Shown here one piece after another: positions 53,364-62,556 of a stretch of DNA of 62,733 nucleotides. The stretch is from Parashewanella curva (GTDB lineage: Bacteria; Pseudomonadota; Gammaproteobacteria; Enterobacterales; Shewanellaceae): NCBI RefSeq assembly GCF_003675895.1, contig NZ_ML014778.1:1-62733 (forward strand). Reading direction: 5' to 3'. The position numbers and the translations under genes were made by a program. Numbering within the stretch: the stretch's first letter is position 1; every line of letters begins with the position of its first letter. The notes under the pieces were generated by a model, which worked only from the letters and a program-made list of their open reading frames with translations, ran no database searches and was not told where the DNA came from.

Positions 53364-54160
53364 ATGAGCAAATCTTTCAGCGTTATTCATCTTACTATTG
53401 TGGTTGCTCTCGGCGGTTTGTTATTTGGTTATGACACAGCCGTCATTTCAGGGGCAACGGAGGCCTTACAGCAGTTCTTCAATCTTTCAGCCACTGAGCT
53501 TGGCTTTGGGGCATCATCAGCCTTAATCGGCTGTGTCATTGGCGCCATAATGGCTGGTCCGTGCAGTAGCTCAATGGGGCGGCGTGGCTCGTTGATTTTG
53601 GCTGCAATTCTGTTTCTGATCTCTGCTATTGGTTCTGCCATACCTGATCAGTTTTGGGTGTTTGTGATTTATCGCATTATTGGTGGTGTCGGCGTGGGTA
53701 TAGCATCAATGGTGTCCCCCATGTATATCGCTGAGATTGCACCTCCAGAAAAACGGGGGGCCTTAGTTTCTTGTAATCAGTTTGCCATCATTTTTGGAAT
53801 GTTAGTGGTGTATTTTGTCAATTATGGTATTGCCTTAATGGGGACTGAAAATTGGCTAAATATCACTGGCTGGCGATATATGCTCGCCTCCGAAACACTC
53901 CCTGCCCTGTTATTTTTAGGTTTGTTATTTACCGTACCAGAAACACCCCGCTGGCTAGCATTGAAAGGTCGTGATGATGAAGCTCAACATTTGCTTACTG
54001 TATTAAACAAAGGGAAAAACATAGCAGCGCAATGGCAAGATATTCGCTCTTCAATCCATTCCACGACTCAAAGCAGTATTATTGCTTCTAAAATGATGGG
54101 AGTGCTTATCATAGGTATTATGCTCAGTATCTTGCAGCAAGTTACTGGTATTAATGTTTT
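53364..54160 (+). pseudogene. xylE: Xylose:proton symporter, 3' truncated
   Basis: Sugar-porter MFS protein with the expected first six helices (GGLLFGYDTAVISGA, GRRGSLILAA, YIAEIAPPEKRGALVS and PETPRWLALKGR). It is normal up to SILQQVTGINVF at the start of helix 7, then runs within eight codons into a stop. The DNA after about 54160 is the 5' part of xylR in reverse orientation. About 200 C-terminal residues are missing, so transport is lost. The ATG at 53364 or a TTG at 53355 begins the frame. Confidence 0.88.
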
Positions 54161-54360
54161 TTTGGATCATCAAAATCAGCAATGATCCCGTCTACATTCA
54201 GGTGATGTGGCTTTTCAAGGTGAGTGGTAAAGTCTTCAGGTATAAACAATTCCCAATCACAATCAGAGGATTGTACATACTCACCAATGCCTTGAATGAT
54301 CTGGCGGTCATAAACCTTATTGGCGTTAAATAATAGTGTGACTCTGTATTTCTGATTCAT
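54157..54360 (-). pseudogene. xylR: Xylose operon regulator XylR, 3' truncated
   Basis: The first 65 residues match the N-terminus of XylR (YRVTLLFNANKVYDRQIIQG, then WELFIPEDF and DGIIADFDD). After that the frame runs into the truncated xylE. The ligand-binding core and the AraC-type DNA-binding domain (over 300 residues) are gone. The junction with xylE lies in a T-run at about 54157-54164. Confidence 0.85.
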
Positions 54361-54429
54361 ATCAACTGCTTTTTACAACTATGCATCATATAGCATAGTC
54401 GTAAAGCATCCATAATCAGCTTAAATATC

Positions 54430-54700
54430 ATTAGGGCCTGTTGATCTTTCGTGCTTATTTTCGCAGCGATAAATTGGTTATCTTATGCAAGGCGGAGTTT
54501 GTGCTGTGTAGTTATTCTACATAAACAAACGATAACGAAGCAGAAGTGACCAATTTACGCTGTCTTCGATGCTTTTGAGCACTTCCTGTTCTGTGTTGTG
54601 ACCAGCTTACTTAGATGGCTAAGCTTCACTGCTCACGCCTTGACCAGAAAAATGCTCAAATAGCACAAAATTTAAGCCTGAAAGATCAACAGGCCCTAAT
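54430..54700. repeat. Inverted-repeat element A (MITE-like), full copy
   Basis: 271 bases with perfect terminal inverted repeats of at least 20 bases, beginning TAGGGCCTGTTGATCTTTC just inside each end. No coding capacity. It sits between the xylR remnant and the xylB promoter, 16 bases from the candidate operator. The other copies are at 38087, 14430 (partial) and 51339 (partial). Confidence 0.9.
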
Positions 54701-54715
54701 TAAATCAGTGAAATT

Positions 54716-54734
54716 AATAATCAAATTTCATAAT
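54716..54734. promoter_or_regulatory. Candidate xylose operator, site 2
   Basis: Exact repeat of AATAATCAAATTTCATAAT found at 53265-53283, here about 60 bases upstream of the xylB start. Confidence 0.55.
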
Positions 54735-54793
54735 TGTTAGCATCCGGCTCAGCGTTGATACTTGATAAACCTTGTGTAAAACAGTGAGCCATC

Positions 54794-56246
54794 ATGTATT
54801 TGGGAATCGATTTAGGCACTTCTGGTGTAAAAGTCCTCATCATTTCAACTTCGGGAGAGAGCATCACAACAGCCTCTGCTAGGTTAACAGTTTCAAGGCC
54901 TTATGACCTTTGGTCTGAACAAAACCCTCAAGATTGGTGGGAAGCCACAAATGTAGCCATCGAAAAATTATCGAGGCTCGTTGATTTATCTCTAGTGAAA
55001 GGCATTGGGCTTTCAGGACAAATGCACGGTGCAACTTTATTAGATACTAATGGCCATGTATTACGACCAGCAATACTATGGAATGACGGTCGCAGCAAAG
55101 ATGAATGTAGGCAGCTAGAAAACAACATTGAGGATTGTCATAAACTCACTGGCAAACCTGATCATGCCAGGTTTTACTGCGCCTAAAGTAAAATGGATAG
55201 CGAATCATGAGCCTGAAGTCTTTTCCCAGTTAGGAATGGTGTTACTGCCGAAGGATTACCTACGCTTTAAAATGACAGGCAATTTCGCAACCGATCTTTC
55301 CGATGCTTCTGGAACTGCGTGGTTGGAAATGAAACATCGTCGTTGGAACAATAAATTAGTGTCGGCTACTGGTTTGACGATAAACCAACTGCCTGAATTA
55401 TATGAAGGCTCTGAAATTACAGGGTACCTGTTGCCCAGCATAGCTCAAAAGTGGGGAATGTTATCTGTACCCGTGGTTGCTGGCGGTGGTGATAATGCCG
55501 CAGGAGCCATTGGAATGGGAATAATAAACCCGAAGCAAGCCATGCTATCTCTCGGCACTTCTGGAGTATTTTTTTCTGTAAGCGATGGCTTTGCTTCTAA
55601 TCCAGAATCAGCACTTCACAGTTTTTGTCATGCACTACCTAATACTTGGCACACAATGTCGGTAATGTTAAGTGCAGCCTCTTGTTTATCTTGGGTTTCG
55701 AAGTTAGTGGGTTTCGACGATGTTTCTTCCATGCTCACTGCTGTAGAGCAATCAAAGAATAGAAATTCAGATGTGATATTTTTGCCCTATTTATCTGGAG
55801 AAAGAACCCCTCACAATAATCCGAATGCCAAAGGCGTGTTCTTTGGCATGACCCATTCAACAGATAGAGTTGGACTGGCTCAAGCGGTATTGGAAGGTGT
55901 AGGGTTTGCCTTGGCTGATGGGCTGGATACAGTTCATTCTGTATCAGCGACGCCTAACGAAATATCTCTTATAGGCGGTGGCGCCAAAAGTAAGTATTGG
56001 CGACAACTACTGGCAGACATTTTCGGGTTACCCTTAGTTTATCGACAAGGTGGTGATATTGGACCAGCCTTAGGCGCGGCGAGATTAGCGCAATTAGGGG
56101 TTGATAAGAGCAACGATATCAGTCAAATCTGCCCTACTCCAATGCTGATCCAGTCCCACTTTCCTGATGTTCAATCCCACAACATGTTTAAAGTAAAACG
56201 TGCAAAATTTCAAAAACTTTATGCTCAGTTAAAAGACTGTTTTTGA
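54794..56246 (+). pseudogene. xylB: Xylulokinase, frameshifted
   Basis: The N-terminal frame (54794 to about 55155) is normal XylB: MYLGIDLGTSGVKVLIIST, the substrate-binding GLSGQMHGATLL and ILWNDGR. One extra A in the run at 55154-55156, just after LTG, shifts the frame and leads to a stop at 55186. The rest continues in the frame of 55128-56246 (LIMPGFTAPKVKW, VAGGGDNAAGAIG, LSLGTSGVFF, SGERTPHNNP, GGGAKSKYWRQLLADI). Correcting one base would give a full-length kinase of about 484 residues. Confidence 0.9.
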
Positions 56247-56247
56247 A

Positions 56248-57486
56248 CTAAGGGCTATTAAATAACCCTATTGCGCTCGCTGTCATGGCCTCAACCCCAG
56301 TTTTGATCGCTAAAGGATAATCCGGTGCGAATTTACTGGAATGCAATGAAGGTAATTCTGTACCGTTTTTTACACTTTCAGCGTATTTTTTAGGGTTTAC
56401 AGCTCCTAGCCAAAAGAAAGTTAATGGCACTTGCTCTTTGGTCAGTGCGTATTGTGATACGTCCTCTCCCACCATAGATTGTTCAGCATGAACCACATTA
56501 CCTTTACCTATGGCCGCCTCAATAAATGATTTCACTTTCGCTGTCTGACTAGGATCATTAAAAACAGCATCAGCGGTTTCCGTTGTTAACACCTTAACAT
56601 CTGGTAATAAATCATCACTCAAGCCGACACTCTTAGCAATACCTATCGAAATGCGCTTGATTGCACTTAATAACTTTTCACGAACATCTGGTTTATAAGA
56701 TCTTACTGTTAACTGCAATAACACTTTATTACCTATGATGTTTCTCTTGGTTCCTCCATTGATCACGCCAACAGTAACGACGGTAGGATCTAATGGCGAT
56801 ATTTCACGACTGGAAATAGTTTGTAAGGCTAAAACGATGCGAGACGCCAATACCACAGGATCGACAGTTTTACTAGGATAAGCACCATGACCACTGATCC
56901 CTTTAACGGTAATATCCACCGAATCCACATTCGCCATAATATAATCAGGCGCAATCGCCACTTTTCCAGCAGGCAAGCCTGCATGATCGTGTAAACCAAT
57001 GATGTGATCGGGTATAGGAAAATCTTTATACAAACCAGCCTTTAACATAGCTTTAGCGCCTGCACCATACTCTTCGGCTGGCTGAGCAATCATAATCAAA
57101 GTACCTCGCCATTGGTCTTTCTTATTCATCAACATGGTTGCTGTACCGATGAAGCTGGTCATGTGAAGATCATGACCGCAGGCGTGCATCACTCCAACTT
57201 TCTCGCCTTGCTCATTTGTTGAAGTCACGGTTGAGGCATAAGGTAGCCCTGTTTGCTCTGTTACTGGTAATGCGTCCATATCTGTACGAATCATTACTGT
57301 TGGCCCTTTGCCATTTTTAAAAACAGCTACCACTCCATAACCACCGTAATGATCAGTTACCTCGAACCCCAATTTATTTAGTGTTTGGCTCATCAATTGG
57401 CTAGTTTGATTTTCATGAAAAGACAGCTCTGGGTTCTTATGAAGGTGAAGGTACATGGTTTCGAGCTTTGGCATTAATTCATTCAT
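56248..57486 (-). CDS. M20D-family amidohydrolase/carboxypeptidase, signal peptide out of frame
   Basis: 412 residues, M20D amidohydrolase (hippurate hydrolase type). Metal and catalytic motifs: RTDMDALPV, MHACGHDLHM, AQPAEEYGAGA, GHGAYP and the late SVGED-like MVGEDVSQY. The start at 57486 has GGAGG seven bases upstream and would give a cytosolic enzyme. However, the frame stays open upstream through codons reading LFLSVLSFITVNKIAAEPYAEEG, a good secretion signal end, up to a heptamer repeat beyond which the natural start (ATG at 57608 or 57599, preceded by AAGGGGG) is in a different frame. Confidence 0.85.
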   Translation of the reverse strand: MNELMPKLETMYLHLHKNPELSFHENQTSQLMSQTLNKLGFEVTDHYGGYGVVAVFKNGKGPTVMIRTDMDALPVTEQTGLPYASTVTSTNEQGEKVGVMHACGHDLHMTSFIGTATMLMNKKDQWRGTLIMIAQPAEEYGAGAKAMLKAGLYKDFPIPDHIIGLHDHAGLPAGKVAIAPDYIMANVDSVDITVKGISGHGAYPSKTVDPVVLASRIVLALQTISSREISPLDPTVVTVGVINGGTKRNIIGNKVLLQLTVRSYKPDVREKLLSAIKRISIGIAKSVGLSDDLLPDVKVLTTETADAVFNDPSQTAKVKSFIEAAIGKGNVVHAEQSMVGEDVSQYALTKEQVPLTFFWLGAVNPKKYAESVKNGTELPSLHSSKFAPDYPLAIKTGVEAMTASAIGLFNSP

Positions 57487-57560
57487 AGTTTTGCCCTCCT
57501 CTGCATAAGGTTCAGCAGCAATTTTATTTACAGTAATGAACGATAAAACCGAAAGGAAAA

Positions 57561-57581
57561 GTAAAAAGTAAAAAGTAAAAA
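57561..57581 (-). repeat. Heptamer tandem repeat (TTTTTAC)x3 in a signal-peptide region
   Basis: Three exact GTAAAAA units on the plus strand (57561-57567, 57568-57574, 57575-57581), flanked by a partial unit. On the coding strand they fall within the start of the M20D gene. Because seven is not a multiple of three, unit gain or loss shifts the frame. The remaining part of 57487-57835 holds no gene I can support. Confidence 0.8.
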
Positions 57582-57835
57582 GTAAACATTTCTAACCATT
57601 AGTAACATAACGCCCCCTTAACAGAGCCTAAATATTAATCGATTTTTGTTTTACAGGGTATAGAGTTTTATGCAATATGAAAGACGATGAAGATTTTGTC
57701 ATTGTTAAAAAGTAAAGTAACACCATAGGTTTAAGGATGAATATCAATAAAAAAATGACTCTTTAATAGCTTTGGTTAGGGCGTGTTCTAAAAGTCATTA
57801 AAGAGTAATCGAGACTTACGATTATAGGAGTTTTA

Positions 57836-59362
57836 ATGATGTTCAATACAAAAAAGCTATTTTTAACTACAGCCGTTGCATTAGCATTGTCTTCGCAAGC
57901 TTTTGCAGCTGATATTATTAATTTTCACAACCTTGCTTCACCATCCTCTACACTTAACAGCCAAAGCATGGCTTCTATAATGTCTGAGGGAAACAGCTTC
58001 AAACAAAAACAAGCTGTTACCCTACCAAACAAGGTAAAAAAAATTCGCCTACAACAATATTTTCATGGCGTTCCAGTATACAACTACTCGGTTGCCGTAA
58101 CAGCTGACCTATTGCAAAACTTCTCCAACCCCATTGGCTTTGCTGCAAATAACATTAACCCTGATCCTCACTTCACCACACCGACTCTTACTGCCACTCA
58201 AGCTCTCGCAAAAGCGAAGTCGGTTCATTTCTCTGACAATAAACTTCCAACTGATACTAAAACCCAAAATGATGACACTAAGCTTTATGTGTACCTTGAT
58301 GGAAATAATCAAGAACATCTTGTCTATATGGTCAATTATTTGGTTAATGCCAACAGTCAAAACAGCCGCCCTTACGCAATCATTGATGCTCATACCGGCA
58401 CCATACTTAAACAGTGGGAAGGTCTGACTACACTAAGTATGGGGACAGGTCCTGGCGGTAATGAAAAAGTAGGTCAATACGAATATGGCTCTGGAAAGCT
58501 GCCTAAACTAAATGTCATGCCGGACGGTAAAGGAAAGTGCGCCATGGATTCAAGCTTCGTTAAAACTGAAGACGCTAGAGATGGATTTCCAAGCCAAACC
58601 ACAAAAGCTTATTCGTTCGATTGTTCTAAGTCTTACCGCAATACGGAAAAAGAAGCCAATGGCGGCTTTTCTCCCATTAATGACGCTCAATACAACGGTA
58701 CCATGATTTATAGCATGTACCGCGACTGGTTCAGTATGAATGTATTGCCCTTTAAACTCATCATGGCTCCCCATGACAACACATTCCCAGGGCCAGATAA
58801 TGCATGGTGGGATGGTAAAGTGATGCACTTTGGTGATGGGCATGATTCTTTTTATCCCTTGGTCAGCATTGATGTCGGTGGCCACGAAATCAGCCACGGC
58901 TTTACAGAATTAAACTCTGGGCTTGAGTATTGGGGGCAATCTGGTGCTATGAATGAATCCTTCTCTGACATGGCTGGAGAGGCAGCTAAAAATTATGCTC
59001 GTGGAACCAATGACTTCTTAGTAGGTTTAGATATCACTAAAAACTACGGTGCCCTTCGCTATATGAAAACCCCTCCTTTAGATGGTTACTCAATTGATAA
59101 CGAAGATAACTATACTGGACAAGAAATGCATTCTGCTTCAGGGATCTATAATAAAGTTTTCTATCTACTTGCAACCACAAAAGGTTGGACAACCAAAAAG
59201 GCCTTTGCGGCTTTTGTTTATGCGAACGTGCTTTACTGGACTCCTGAAAGCACATTTGACTCAGGAGCTTGTGGTGTAGAAGATTCGGCCAAGGATTTAC
59301 ACTTTAAGTCTACCGATGTAGTGAACGCTTTTGCTCAAGTTGGAGTAAAATGTAAAAGTTAA
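57836..59362 (+). CDS. Secreted M4-family (thermolysin/vibriolysin-type) metalloprotease
   Basis: 508-residue precursor: signal peptide (FLTTAVALALSSQAFA), an N-terminal FTP/PepSY propeptide (about 45-200; RLQQYFHGVPVYNYSVAV, YAIIDAHTGTILKQWEGL), and a mature M4 domain from about 200. HEISH at 350-354 gives two zinc ligands and Glu351; the third ligand is Glu374 in AMNESFSDM. The His of the C-terminal domain is in DNYTGQEMHSASGIYN or nearby. It ends without the C-terminal PPC domain found in many vibriolysins. GGAG precedes two ATGs. Extracellular protein digestion is the likely role. Confidence 0.93.
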   Translation: MMFNTKKLFLTTAVALALSSQAFAADIINFHNLASPSSTLNSQSMASIMSEGNSFKQKQAVTLPNKVKKIRLQQYFHGVPVYNYSVAVTADLLQNFSNPIGFAANNINPDPHFTTPTLTATQALAKAKSVHFSDNKLPTDTKTQNDDTKLYVYLDGNNQEHLVYMVNYLVNANSQNSRPYAIIDAHTGTILKQWEGLTTLSMGTGPGGNEKVGQYEYGSGKLPKLNVMPDGKGKCAMDSSFVKTEDARDGFPSQTTKAYSFDCSKSYRNTEKEANGGFSPINDAQYNGTMIYSMYRDWFSMNVLPFKLIMAPHDNTFPGPDNAWWDGKVMHFGDGHDSFYPLVSIDVGGHEISHGFTELNSGLEYWGQSGAMNESFSDMAGEAAKNYARGTNDFLVGLDITKNYGALRYMKTPPLDGYSIDNEDNYTGQEMHSASGIYNKVFYLLATTKGWTTKKAFAAFVYANVLYWTPESTFDSGACGVEDSAKDLHFKSTDVVNAFAQVGVKCKS

Positions 59363-59386
59363 TCTTTTCCTATAACTGAAAACTAA

Positions 59387-59410
59387 TAAGGGAGCCTGAC
59401 GGCTCCCTTA
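59387..59410. terminator. Terminator between the M4 protease and htpX
   Basis: TAAGGGAGCC (59387-59396) pairs with GGCTCCCTTA (59401-59410); A/T-rich flanks serve both convergent genes. Confidence 0.85.
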
Positions 59411-59429
59411 TAATTGGTTAACAATATTA

Positions 59430-60293
59430 TTATTGATTTCTTAACGCTTCAATGCGCTTTTCTAATGGCGGGTGGCTCATCAATAATTCAGCCATTGACT
59501 TCTTACCATTAATACCAAACGCTGACATTTGAGCAGGCATTTCACCGGTTGCTGGACCTTGGCGTAAACGCTCTAGAGCCGCAATCATCTTATCTTTACC
59601 AACCAATCTAGCTGCACCTTCGTCCGCTTTAAACTCACGAATACGAGAGAAGTAAGCAACGATAGTTGAAGCAAGAATACCGAGAATCATATCAAGTACG
59701 AATACTACGGCCATGTAAGCAAAAAAGCCCATGCCTTCGCCTTCTTCATCATCACTTGCAACAAAGTTATCAATCACTTGAGCAATCGCACGTGCCGCAA
59801 AAATAACAAACGTATTCACAACACCTTGGATTAAAGTAAGCGTTACCATATCACCGTTAGCTACGTGACTAACTTCGTGAGCTAATACCGCTTCAATCTC
59901 GCCCTTTTCCATGCCGTATAACAAGCCAGTGCTTACAGCAACGAGGGCGTTGTCTTTGCTTGGCCCAGTAGCAAATGCGTTCATTTCGCCAGAGTTATAA
60001 ATCGCAACTTCAGGCATTTTGATCCCAGACTGCTCAGCTTGACGAGCAACGGTATCAACTAACCAACGCTCAGTTTCATCACGAGGTGAAGCAATCACTT
60101 CACAACCCATGGTTTTCTTCGCCATCCACTTAGAAATTTTTAAGCTGATGAAAGAACCACCAAACCCGAACATAGCAGCAAAAATCAGTAAGCCGCCCAT
60201 GCTCTTGGTATTAACACCCAATATCGACATCACAATCGAAGCCACAACCAAAATGGCTAAGTTGGTCAATATCAACAACATCACACGCTTCAT
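59430..60293 (-). CDS. htpX: Membrane protease HtpX
   Basis: 287 residues from the ATG at 60293, chosen because GGAG lies six bases upstream and the protein then starts [11 protein letters not shown] as in homologs. M48 zinc protease: two N-terminal membrane segments, HEVSH in [13 protein letters not shown], two further hydrophobic segments, and the third ligand in [13 protein letters not shown]. It degrades misfolded membrane proteins and is usually under envelope-stress or heat control. Length is normal. Confidence 0.94.
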   Translation of the reverse strand: MKRVMLLILTNLAILVVASIVMSILGVNTKSMGGLLIFAAMFGFGGSFISLKISKWMAKKTMGCEVIASPRDETERWLVDTVARQAEQSGIKMPEVAIYNSGEMNAFATGPSKDNALVAVSTGLLYGMEKGEIEAVLAHEVSHVANGDMVTLTLIQGVVNTFVIFAARAIAQVIDNFVASDDEEGEGMGFFAYMAVVFVLDMILGILASTIVAYFSRIREFKADEGAARLVGKDKMIAALERLRQGPATGEMPAQMSAFGINGKKSMAELLMSHPPLEKRIEALRNQ

Positions 60294-60459
60294 TTTATTC
60301 TCCAAAAAAGCAGACATCGATCACACAAAGACATAATATGTCCCAATTGAGAAATTTCAAGGTTTTTCGGTTTAAAATAACAAAACATGAGCAAATAGAT
60401 TCTCAACCTCCACTCTTTTGATACACTTCCGAAATAATTTGTTTTAAGGAAAATACAAA

Positions 60460-60627
60460 ATGAGCATTAATGCGCTACTGTTAAGCAGCTCAAAAGCTGA
60501 AGATACTCCCTATTTGAGCCATGCCATTCCGTTTATCAAACCTCTTACTGAAAACGCCAAGAAATGGTTATTTATTCCTTATGCTGGCGTAAGTGGTGTT
60601 TCTTTCATAAGATGTCATGGTTTGTAG
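60460..60627 (+). pseudogene. pepE: Dipeptidase E, 5' fragment
   Basis: AAGGA precedes an ATG opening [20 protein letters not shown] and continuing with FIPYAGVSG, matching the first 45 residues or so of PepE (an S51 aspartyl dipeptidase of about 230 residues). Homology ends at about 60595 and the frame stops at 60627. The rest of the gene is not found before the window ends. The cut is probably due to an insertion that also carries the group II intron. Confidence 0.75.
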
Positions 60628-60774
60628 CTTACAGCCCACATAAACTCAGAAGCCATGATATTTTAATGCAAGTCATTTTCTACTATAAAGTGTCACATAA
60701 TCGTATTTTCCTACCATAAATGTGGTCGAGTAAGTCGGATAGGCGACACCTGTTACCAGATGCCGCCCTCCTGA

Positions 60775-60808
60775 GAACCCAGCGTGCAACTTTCACTGCA
60801 CTGGGCTC
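60775..60808 (-). ncRNA. Group II intron domain V
   Basis: A 34-base hairpin reading GAGCCCAGTGCAGTGAAAG then TTGCACGCTGGGTTC. It has the conserved GAGCC start, the GAAA tetraloop-type loop (GTGAAAGT) and a bulge, as in catalytic domain V. A domain VI-like stem follows to 60734. Confidence 0.88.
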
Positions 60809-60844
60809 AAGCCTCCGCTAAGGCTTAATTGTTACCCAGCAATA

Positions 60845-62317
60845 TCACAAAGCCAACATGACAGGTGTGTTCCATGAATTTCTACTTGTTTTACAAACCT
60901 TGCGTTCGTTTAAATAAGTAGCGTATTCAGGGTCATAAGGTGTCGTTGCACCTTTTATTTTGTTATGTCGACAAATTGGTATTCTAGATATCTCAACAAG
61001 ATTAAAAGCACACTCCATGCCTGCAATAATCTGCTTTCCTTGAAATCTCCAGTAGCCATTGCGGCTAAAGAAATATTTCTTTGCGATCCATTTCTTACTT
61101 TTGTTGGGATGACGCCTATTAGCCCATCTCCATAAGGCTTGGAATACTTGGCTGTTTACGTAACTGAAAATCCGTTTGGCTGCACTAAAGCTATAGTAAT
61201 TAGCCCATCCTCGAAGTTTGGGATTCATCATTCTGATGAGTTCTTCCACTTTTATTGTCGGGTGTTTTCGGATTAGTTGACGCATATTCTGAACAAATAG
61301 CAACACATTGCTATTGCTTGGTTTCGTTAGCAGTTTCCTTTTGTATTTTCTAATGTTGAACCCTAGAAAATCAAAACCATCCTTGATATGAGTAATATGT
61401 GTCTTTTCTTCGGAAAGAGTTAGATTTCTTTCTCTCAAAAATTCAGAAACCAGCGGTTTAACTTTATTAACCAGCACTTCCTTTGACGCACCAGTTATCA
61501 CAAAGTCATCAGCGTAAGATATAAAATGAATTTTATCTGCTTTAGTTGGAATTTTTGACTTGATAAAGTCCTCCAACCCTGCCAATGTAAGTAACATCAG
61601 CGTTGGAGATATTATACCACCCTGAGGAGTACCTTCTTCAGTTCGGCAGAATACTCCTTTGTCGATAAAACCACACCCAAGCCATTGCTTTAACATCCTT
61701 TTATCCGTGGGAATGTTATCAATTAGCCATTGATGACCAATTTTATCAAAGCAGGCTTTAATATCGCCTTCCAGAACCCATTTTGCTGAGCTCTTTTTGC
61801 ACAAACATATGAAGCATTGTTGTATAGCATCAGCAACACAGCGATTAGGTCGAAACCCGTAACTATTAGGGTCAGCGAGTGTCTCAGATATAGGCTCTAA
61901 TGCAAGAAGATGTAACGCTTGTTGCGCTCTGTCTACCATGCAGGGGATACCTAATGGTCTGAGTTTGCCATTTTTCTTGGGAATATATATACGCCTGAGC
62001 GGTTTGGCTTTATAGCCTTTCCTACTCAGTTGATTAACCGCAGCCATTCGACGGGAGTCTGTACTCCATACGATACCGTCGACACCAGGCGTTTTACTAC
62101 CTTTATTTTGTGAAACTCGTTTCACAGCAAGAAGTTTTGCTGCTTTTGAGTGAGTTAATATCCATTGCAAGGACTTTGCCTTGCCGTGTTTATTTTCTCT
62201 TATCGCTTTTGCAATACGCATTTGAAGCTTTAATACGGCTACTTCAACTGATTTCCAATTGATGGACTTCCATTGTTTACCGCAAGGAGATGCACTAATC
62301 TCTGATGAAATTATCAT
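60845..62317 (-). CDS. ltrA: Group II intron reverse transcriptase/maturase
   Basis: 490 residues from the ATG at 62317 (AGAGGAG just upstream; an in-frame ATG at 62386 is less likely). Reverse transcriptase domain with RRIYIPKKNGKLRPLGIP, SYGFRPNRCVADAIQ, GTPQGGIISPTLMLL and the catalytic FISYADDFVITG, followed by the maturase X domain (NPKLRGWANYYSFSAAK). The C-terminal IPICRHNKIKGATTPYDPEY region is typical of this group; no complete HNH endonuclease is visible. It aids intron splicing and retrohoming. Confidence 0.93.
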   Translation of the reverse strand: MIISSEISASPCGKQWKSINWKSVEVAVLKLQMRIAKAIRENKHGKAKSLQWILTHSKAAKLLAVKRVSQNKGSKTPGVDGIVWSTDSRRMAAVNQLSRKGYKAKPLRRIYIPKKNGKLRPLGIPCMVDRAQQALHLLALEPISETLADPNSYGFRPNRCVADAIQQCFICLCKKSSAKWVLEGDIKACFDKIGHQWLIDNIPTDKRMLKQWLGCGFIDKGVFCRTEEGTPQGGIISPTLMLLTLAGLEDFIKSKIPTKADKIHFISYADDFVITGASKEVLVNKVKPLVSEFLRERNLTLSEEKTHITHIKDGFDFLGFNIRKYKRKLLTKPSNSNVLLFVQNMRQLIRKHPTIKVEELIRMMNPKLRGWANYYSFSAAKRIFSYVNSQVFQALWRWANRRHPNKSKKWIAKKYFFSRNGYWRFQGKQIIAGMECAFNLVEISRIPICRHNKIKGATTPYDPEYATYLNERKVCKTSRNSWNTPVMLAL

Positions 62318-62556
62318 TTGCGTTTCTCCTCTAATAAAGTTCTTCAAACTCTCTTGCAACGGGAGACCAGCTGGAAGTGGGCTCACTTTCGTGCCAGATA
62401 TTCATCTGTATCTCCATCATTACAATGCAGCATTTGCTTTCTCCAGCCTCCTTTACCTGCACAACTATCGGCCATCCTCACAGACAGCTTTCCCACTGGG
62501 AGTAATACAGGCTTACCATGTTCCGTATATCACGCAATATCAGGTTAGACGCCCAC

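Larger units (their letters stand above)
60734..62556 (-). mobile_element. Group II intron with maturase gene
   Basis: Retroelement on the minus strand. The 3' end is placed at 60734 because domain VI closes there with ...CCTATCCGAC, and domain V is clear at 60775-60808. The 5' end is placed tentatively at 62556 at GTGGGCGTCTAACCTG, a GTGnG-type start; this could be off. Total about 1.8 kb, typical for bacterial group II introns. Between the pepE fragment and the intron (60628-60733) I see no gene. The exon context is unknown. Confidence 0.75.

Noticed and set aside
60845-62556. Retron or diversity-generating element instead of a group II intron.
   Set aside because: Domain V and VI are clear downstream of the reverse transcriptase, and the X (maturase) domain is present; no template/variable repeat pair or retron RNA is seen.
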